Assembly (NCBI GenBank): GCA_020740775.1 | Contig: JAHEWK010000008.1 | Span: forward strand, 2,604,001 to 2,668,000 | From: Ilyonectria destructans | Lineage: Eukaryota > Ascomycota > Sordariomycetes > Hypocreales > Nectriaceae | DNA: 64,000 nt | Reading direction: 5' to 3' | Part shown: positions 57,397-64,000 of the stretch, one piece after another | Position numbering within the stretch: the stretch's first letter is position 1 | Layout: each line of letters starts with the position of its first letter | The notes under the pieces: generated by a model | What the model saw: the letters and a program-made list of their open reading frames with translations, nothing else | Told to the model about the DNA's origin: nothing | The model's database searches: none | Made by a program: the position numbers and the translations under genes

Positions 57397-59157
57397 AGCA
57401 ACTTAGAGCCTCGTTGGCTTCGCATTCCCTTCTTTTTGCCCTGCCGATGAATTTCTTGTTGGTGTTTTACGCCTGAGTCTTTTTGCCGGGCACTGTGTGG
57501 CTGGCGAACTGGTGGCTGACTGTGGCGTATGCTGCAAAAGTCACACGCTATTATATTCCAGCTTCGCTCCGTCTAGAATCTCCGACTGTATGCGGTTACA
57601 ATACAGCTCTTTCTTTATACCAACCAGTAGACACGACTTTTTTGTCTTCATGACGATAATTTCAGGTTAAACTGCCCAGTGGTAGCATGAACTTTATTTG
57701 TAAAGTTGATGGGGCGTTGATAGTGTGGATCAAACTCGCCTCTCACTTCATCCACTCCTTCCAGGTTCGCCGCCACGGATACCCTCAAGGTAGCTTCACC
57801 TTCCACCCGCTTCCACCCCTTCTATGGAGCAAACTGGACTTCCCTTTTAAGAGGAATAACTATAAAGCCCCTCAGGAACATGTGGAGGATTGAATTTAAC
57901 GCAGCGGTCATTCTACCTACAAGATACTTTGGTCATCTGGCCCAATAAGTTCGATTCCCAGTCAGAGAAAAAGAAGAGACGAACAAATAAAAATTAAAAA
58001 GAAAAAAAAGAAAAAAAGAAAAGAAAAAAACATACAAAGAATCAAGACTGGGAAGCTATATATACCATATGATTGAATATTTTTGCCATTTGGTTTAATG
58101 TGTCACATCGTCCCGCCGAATGCCTCGCCTATGAACAACCTGGCGTGAAATCTCTCCGCTCTCAGTACTAGACGGGTTTCTCCTAGTACCAAGAATAAAT
58201 GCTTCTGCTTCAGAACTTACCTAATGGACCGTTCCAGCTCTCGGCTAATTCAAATTCACACCAACGAGGCCCTTGGGCCCCTGGTATGATGGCCGATCGT
58301 GTCAGCCAGAGCATCGTGCAATTCATACACAAGACCTTTGGCATCACCGCCTGCCAATATCCCAGACATCTGGCGAAGAAAGCCTTGCACTGATTCACCA
58401 AATTATAGCGAATTCCTCATCTTTGTTCCCTTTGAAACCCTCCACGGCCTTTAGTCCTTTTTTTCTCGACCCCCGCAGTCCTGATCAGCCCCATCCCAGT
58501 AGTTTGACAGCATGCCGCCAGCTCACTTGACCCTCTTCTCGATCCTCAATAAGGCGTTGACTGACATCGCTCATACACGGGAGCAGTTAGACACTGCCGC
58601 ACTGGTATCAAAATCCTGCCCCGTTCGTCATCCAACCCCTTACTTGGCAGCTCCGCCAGGGTCCGAGAGTCCGGAGGAGGTTTTCTCCGACCACTCCAGA
58701 AGTGCTTGAAGGACCAGTGCAGGCATGAAGATGGCATCTTCGTATTTACCGGAGGTATTTTGAAGTTCTAAAGCGGCGATGAGTTTTCCGACAAGCGGTG
58801 GGGTTAGATCGGGACTCGGCTAGATGGATACACTGACGCTAGGTACGGTTAGCAGTACGAGGCCGATCACTTCCGTAAGGTGGGTGTCAACATGGAACGC
58901 GTGGATCGTACCCGGCTTATGGAGACAGGAGGGCCACATTAATATCGTTTAAAATCGGGGGTCAAGATATTTTAAAATAGTCCAAGATATAGGTTGATTA
59001 AGATATACATTGCGAAGTTACATCCAAAAACCCTTTTCTTACTCAAGCTAACACGCCCACATTTTTCATTCCTCAGTAACTGGATTATTTGCTAAATATC
59101 TTTCTTAAAACAATCTGTCACTGTGTTATCGTACCAGGCTAATGAAAGCGTCTCTTA
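57397..59157. other. Intergenic with a purine-rich tract
   Basis: About 1.8 kb without a recognisable gene, running from the tRNA to the stop of the lipase-like NLR. It contains the A/G tract at 57965-58030. Around 58930-59110 the sequence is AT-rich. A tRNA-like B box near 57947 does not fold. Confidence 0.5.
57965..58030 (+). repeat. A/G-rich low-complexity tract
   Basis: About 65 bases made almost only of A and G on the plus strand (runs of a with interspersed g). It is non-coding and possibly an origin of poly-A slippage. No terminal repeats or target-site duplication are evident. Confidence 0.85.
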
Positions 59158-62100
59158 TCATCGAGACCAAAAAATGATCCAATGATCAAAATCCTCGTCG
59201 TCCAATTCGTCGATGCTTCCAACACGGTCTTCCGGAGGAACAATGCTGTTGAAAATTTCAAGAGCCGTCTGTAGTTCCTCCTTGGCTTCCTCTTCTTGGT
59301 CCATCATATTCAATACGTTTCCCTTCTTGTAGTGGGCTCTGGCAGCTTCCGGTTGGTGATAGGCGTCAAGGTTGAAGATCTTGAGGGCTTGGTCAAGCAA
59401 CGCGCTGCAAAGATTAGCGGCTCCCATAGTGCAATTTGGATGACGGAACTTACAGCGCGGTAGGACCGTCTCCCGTGCGAGCAAAATGGTCCGAAGCCTT
59501 GACACATCCGTCGCCGGTTCGATGGTGAAAATTGCCGACAGAGCTTTTGTAATGCTCTAGACATTTGACATGGTATTTGAAACTTTCGTCGAGTCGACCC
59601 TGGGCAGCCAAAACATTCCCCCAGCCCATGTACAATTTACCGTTCCTATGTCATTAGAATCTCAGCAAGTAATTTGGTCCAGTCAACTTACACAAAGGAG
59701 GAATGATCGTCCCGACCAAGCTCTGCATTACGCTGCTTCAATGCAAGATCGAAGATTTGCACGGCTTCGTCATACCGTCCAAGGTAACCGTAAACAAATC
59801 CCACATTGATCGATGCCATAGTAGTCTCCTGCGCTGAAGGGTGTTTCAGGTTCTTTAAAATCGTGACTGCTCTCTCAAATTCAATCAGAGCATCCTCGTC
59901 ATTCCAATTCATCAGATAGGCACAGCCAAGCTCGTTCACCGTGGCACCAAAGTAGGAATCAGCCTTCTTGGCGTCATCATCCAGTAGTAGATCTAGCTGT
60001 TTGACACATTCACTGAAATCGGGCAAAGGATGCTCGCGGTCGTTAATATGCAGTCCGAGTTCTCCTCGGCGGTAGTGGAAAGTGGCGTCAATCATCCGCA
60101 GCTCAAAACTTGGGTTTTCTTCGCTCACGGCGTCTCTCAGGAAGCTGAAAAAGGCTAGCAATGTCGGCGACGCACTGAATCTGGAATCCGCAATGCTGAA
60201 CCTAGTCTATCTGTCAGTTTGTTCATCATGCATCAGATGACTCACTCGCATACATCAGCACATCCAGAGTGAAGTCCATCCGCTCGATCGCAGTAGCATG
60301 GGGAGCAACGGCCGGGTCGAAGCGATCTCGGTACTTGAACAGCGAGAGGGCGTGGGCCCAAAGCTGAGCATTTTGCAGCCAGTCCGTTTGTACATTTCCG
60401 AAGCCTTTGAAAACCCTTGGCCACCGAGCGCCAAGCATATCCAGGGTTCTAGAGTATACTTCGTTGAACGTTGCATCATCCATCTGGGCTCTCACCGTAT
60501 CCTGTATCAGCCGGTGGACACGCAATGTCTTCTTGTCTCGGTTCCTGTATATCAGTGACCTTGATAGTAGCTCGGCACGAGCCTTCGAGTATTCTAATGC
60601 CGTTTTGGGATAGCGGTCCCAATCCTTGCACGCCGGATTCTTTTCGAGAAGTGATTCTGGGATACTATCCGGATCGAGGAATGATATGACTTCGAGTAGG
60701 GCCCTACCCTCTTTCAAGTCGTCCAGAGCCCATACAGTACCAAGGGTCTGGTTGTACCTTCGAAGAGAAGCCGATTGTCCTTCTGAGATTCCCAGCATTT
60801 CTCTTCGTTCTGTCTCCTCGGAGTACAGCTCAAGAAATTCGTTGAAACTGAGGTCTCGAGCTAATATGACTCCAGCCATTTGTGCAATGGCAAGGGGATA
60901 TCGACCCAAGGCTCTAACAACGTCAGGCGCCTGCTTTAAATCAGCCTCGTCGCTCTCGCGACCAGTGAGTTGAAGGAGTAGAGCTATTCCGTCTTGTTCC
61001 AATAGCTCAGGAACGATGATTCCAGTGTTCCTTAAGTACATGGAGCTTCTGATCAATGGGTCCCGACAGGTAACAAGAACTGAGCCAGCAGCCTCTTTCG
61101 GCCAAAAGTCCTCCAGCGTGTCAGCGCTGTCCACATTGTCAAACACTATGAGCCAGGATGCCCTTTCTGGTTTGACGTGGTCCATATGTTCATACGATCT
61201 GAGAGGGTTCGCAAACCATGCCAAGAGCGTTTCTCGGATAGCCGGTAGATCTTTGCCATCGGCCTTTGAAATGATGCCAAGTTTGAGAGCGATCTCTCGA
61301 AAGCCGTTGAAGAGTTTCGTCTCCTCATCCGCTGCAACCCAGAAGACGGCATCAAACTCTTTCTCATACCTGTGAACAAATTCGTTGGCAATGGAGGTTT
61401 TTCCCATTCCGCCTGGACCACAGAGGGAATACACATTCAACGATGGGATCATGTCGCTAAGAGAGCTGTTGGACTCATTCTCTGGCTCCTGGATAGGAGC
61501 TAAGAGGGCCTGTCGAATGTTTGCTAGTGTATCCTCGCGCCCAGAAAAAACGGGATCCCTGGGCAATGGAATATTCTTGCAAGGCAAAATAGGGTCTCGA
61601 TGTTGGATAGTGAAATCTTTCAATGCAGAAATGAAGTCGGGGTTGATCTTGTCGCTGCCTGTGGTAGCCTCCTTGGTCCACTTGGTTGAAGAATTTGGAT
61701 CCGACTGCCCTAGAATGGACAGATCTTGAACACGTAGCGGGCCTTGAGGGCTTAGTTAGCAACACATATTTGTTCACATGTAACATCTCAACTGACTGGA
61801 CACGGATTTGAAATCGGCCTCGAGATCTTCTTCATCACTGATGTACTCTCTGACAGTGGATTCATCGAAGACGGAGGGTCTTGCATCTGGTTGATTGTTA
61901 GCACGCTCCCAAGATGGCGTAGTGTACTCACATTTTGGAGACTTTTTCGCGATGGCTTGTCTTGTGGTATCTATCGCTGGATGAAGAAAATCAAAGACCT
62001 TTTCAAGTGTTCCGCTACCCCCCGACATCATACAAAGGTCCTTGTGATTGGAGTCATGCTCTATCACGGTCTCTTGATTATGGCCGATGGTTGCCGAATT

Positions 62101-63009
62101 TCTGTCAACAAACTATCTCTCATTAGCCCCACGCTCAGGGAAGATGTGACTATAGCTAGGAGACTTACTATGACTTTCTTTCCAATGAATTGTCTGCTCA
62201 TTCCCTTCTTTTCGATCACTGTCAACACCTGCTTCTCGTCTTCGGCTAAGATGACTCGGAAGCTTTCGCAGTCGGCAGCCAAACTTTCGATGCATTGCAG
62301 TTCAAGGGAATTCTTCCTCCCTTGGGTAAATTTCTGTAGAATGATTTCGACCCCGGCCCAATCTTTCGGATCTCGAGACGGAGAATGTGGACATCCCATG
62401 AAGACGAAGCCAGCAATCCTACGTATCACATGGCGATAAGTATTCGGGCTTTGCTTTGCCAGACAGATGGCCTAGAAAATTGCATGCTTAGCTAAATATC
62501 ACAACCGTCATATGGCGAGAGAGATACCCTTTTCACGATCAATCCACCTAAGCTGTGAGCTACCAGCACAGTTGGAGATTGTGTCACCTATCGTGGTCAG
62601 CTTTGCCCTGTAACTTGGGGGCGGGGGAGACGTACAGTCTCATCTTCAGCGAGACGGTGCAGTTCAGCGAGAAGAGTAGCGCCTTCTTCGTCGATATCCC
62701 TCCCAGATAAGACACCGTTTGCTGCAAGTCTGTTTGGAAAAGACAGAATACCAATATCTTGTGCAATTTTAGCATCCAGTGTGCCTAGCCACAGTTTGCC
62801 GCTCGAATTTGTCCAATGCTCTGGAGGGATTGTTCCAACTCCACCTACAGCGAGTAGACTGCTGCGGTCAGCTATTTCGATATGCTTCTGGATGTGGAAT
62901 GATAAGCATAAAAGCTTGCGACATACAGGGTTCCGACTCTCGGACCGACGTAAATCTGTTGCAATCCTCCGCTCCGGGTTGCTCTGACAGTTGATGATGG
63001 ATCGGCCAT
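59158..63009 (-). CDS. NLR: lipase-like alpha/beta-hydrolase / NB-ARC / TPR protein
   Basis: Ten exons join in frame: 63009-62927, 62861-62636, 62587-62528, 62471-62169, 62112-61932, 61886-61797, 61742-60254, 60201-59692, 59645-59454 and 59404-59158, giving 1,126 residues. The head is a PGAP1/SERAC1-like serine hydrolase. Its nucleophile elbow is VLVAHSLGGLIVKRA (Ser at about 115), then FVFMGCPHSP, and a candidate catalytic His lies in VIEHDSNHKDL. NB-ARC follows: FSGREDTLANI, P-loop CGPGGMGKTSIANEF (about residue 425), Walker B WLIVFDNVD, VLVTCRDP and RYPLAIAQMAG, then the winged helix LRVHRLIQDTVR. The C-terminus has degenerate TPRs (VNGKLYMGWGNVLAAQGRLDESFKYH; ARAHYKKGNVLNMMDQEEEAKEELQTAL) and an acidic end. 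The second exon's acceptor is a tandem CAGCAG. It is probably an intracellular receptor with a hydrolase effector; the ligand is unknown. Confidence 0.88.
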
Positions 63010-64000
63010 GGTGACCTGCAGAACAAATGCGCTCAGAAGGAGAAAACTATGGAGCAAAACGTAATATTGGCCGCAATGTTCGGTGGTCTCGAAAGGTACC
63101 TCTCACATTCCGTGCGTCATTCGTAGCTGCTCAACAGGATCGATTAGAAACAAGGATAGTGTCCCTAAGCATTTGGATGAGGAATTGAGCTATGTTCGCG
63201 GCGTTTGCAAGGCTTGGCGGCTCTTTCTCAGACGCAAGTGAAGTGAAAAATTTGAAAATCCCCGCTCTCTCTGCAGATTGGGGGCCAGTCAAGTATCCTC
63301 CAGTAATCATGTGGCACGGCGTGACCGGCCAAGGATCTTACCTACATTAATGATATGACATGACGCCACATGCAAAGGATCCTGCAGTGATTGTCCCTTT
63401 AAGAGTGCTAAGGCAGGATTTATGTGCTGTACGGGGATCTCAGCGAATGGGAGAGGGTTGAATCAAAGGTACATTGATTCCCGCCCATTTTACCTACACA
63501 ACGGGTATCGTCGATCTGTTCCGTGCACAGGAGTCTGAGTGAAATCGTCACCAAAAGCACAGTACTTGCGACTTCTAACGGCCATTGTGGAGACAGCACA
63601 AGAATACTGCCTTACCACTGTCAAACCGAAACGGCACGATGCAATCGGTCAAGGATCCTCCAATTAACATACGACACGGAGCGACCGGCCAAGAATCCCG
63701 CAGTGGTCATCTGGCACGGCGCATGTAGAGGAAACAGTAGCTTCCTATCACACGCAGAGTACACGGTGTGACTATGCCTGAGGGAATGCATAACCTAATT
63801 TAGTAAGCGAATGTTCTGCATAAGTAATAACCTTGCTGCCTGTTAATAGCAGCCTAGTGTAAATCCAATGGACGTATTTCATTAGTGGAAGATGGACTGC
63901 CGACCGGGCTGCAGACAACGACTGTATGAGATCCCGCAAGGGAAGTCGGGGAAGATGAGATCAGGTCTTGGGCTGAAGGAGAAATCGGCTGAATGGAGGA
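63010..64000. other. Intergenic with degenerate tandem repeats
   Basis: This is the promoter side of the lipase-like NLR. No gene is seen up to the window edge. Degenerate ~37-bp units occur between 63288 and 63726. Confidence 0.5.
63288..63726 (+). repeat. Degenerate ~37-bp repeat family
   Basis: Units sharing caagNatcctccagt, an atcat-like centre and a ggcacgg/gcgaccggc end occur at about 63288-63327 and, head to tail, at 63647-63686 and 63684-63726. Poorer copies lie near 63328-63365, 63371-63395 and 63597-63648. The core GACCGGCCAAG is shared by the two best junctions. Confidence 0.6.

Noticed and set aside
57925..57965. B-box-like GTTCGATTCCC near the A/G tract
   Set aside because: No T stem and no matching A box at the right distance. 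It is not a tRNA.
1..64000. CRISPR arrays, prophage or bacterial operon structure
   Set aside because: The genes have spliceosomal introns and fungal families throughout. The repeats found are coding TPR/loop repeats or degenerate eukaryotic minisatellites.

Overview
The window looks like nuclear DNA of a filamentous ascomycete (Pezizomycotina; the protein styles suggest Sordariomycetes, which is inference). The grounds are many short GT-AG introns of 45-90 nt with fungal branch points, an intron-containing tRNA-Gly(GCC), a Zn2Cys6 regulator, a HET-type relic and three fungal STAND/NLR genes. Coding exons were joined by hand from reading frame, splice signals and family motifs. All joins close in frame, but none was checked against transcripts or databases.

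Layout. 1-3401 (-): NLR with purine-nucleoside-phosphorylase-like head, NB-ARC and near-identical TPRs, cut by the left edge. 3990-5627 (+): M20-type N-carbamoyl-amino-acid hydrolase. 5798-7284 (-): GPI-anchored aspartic protease. 8273-9955 (-): SRP54. 9956-14501: long stretch with no recognisable gene. 14502-15534 (+): four-helix membrane protein of unknown role. 17426-18411 (+): CFD1/NUBP2 Fe-S scaffold ATPase. 20676-22270 (+): S-adenosylmethionine decarboxylase with a leader uORF. 22845-23086 (+): NOP10, convergent with NOB1 (23308-24696, -). This 8-25 kb block is core housekeeping: protein targeting, Fe-S assembly, polyamines and ribosome biogenesis.

From about 25 kb the content is accessory: a solo protein with a STAND-type N-terminal domain (25250-26764, -), a phosphate-permease-like MFS carrier (27422-29836, +), a GDSL/SGNH esterase (30616-31449, +), a secreted amidohydrolase (32486-34136, -) divergent from a Zn2Cys6 regulator (34541-36142, +), a HET-family pseudogene (37550-38553, +), a sugar porter (38990-40616, -), a DHA2 drug-type MFS (41274-43411, -), a cysteine-synthase-like/rhodanese fusion (44875-46802, +), a CPA2 cation/proton antiporter (47407-49229, +), a 2,198-residue NACHT-ankyrin protein (49823-56545, +), tRNA-Gly (57314-57396), and a lipase-like/NB-ARC/TPR NLR (59158-63009, -).

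The most notable theme is a concentration of fungal STAND-type putative immune or allorecognition receptors with three different effector heads (PNP, SesA/HeLo-like, lipase-like) and three sensor or repeat types, together with a broken HET gene and an orphan STAND-like N-domain protein, all on either side of an ordinary housekeeping block.
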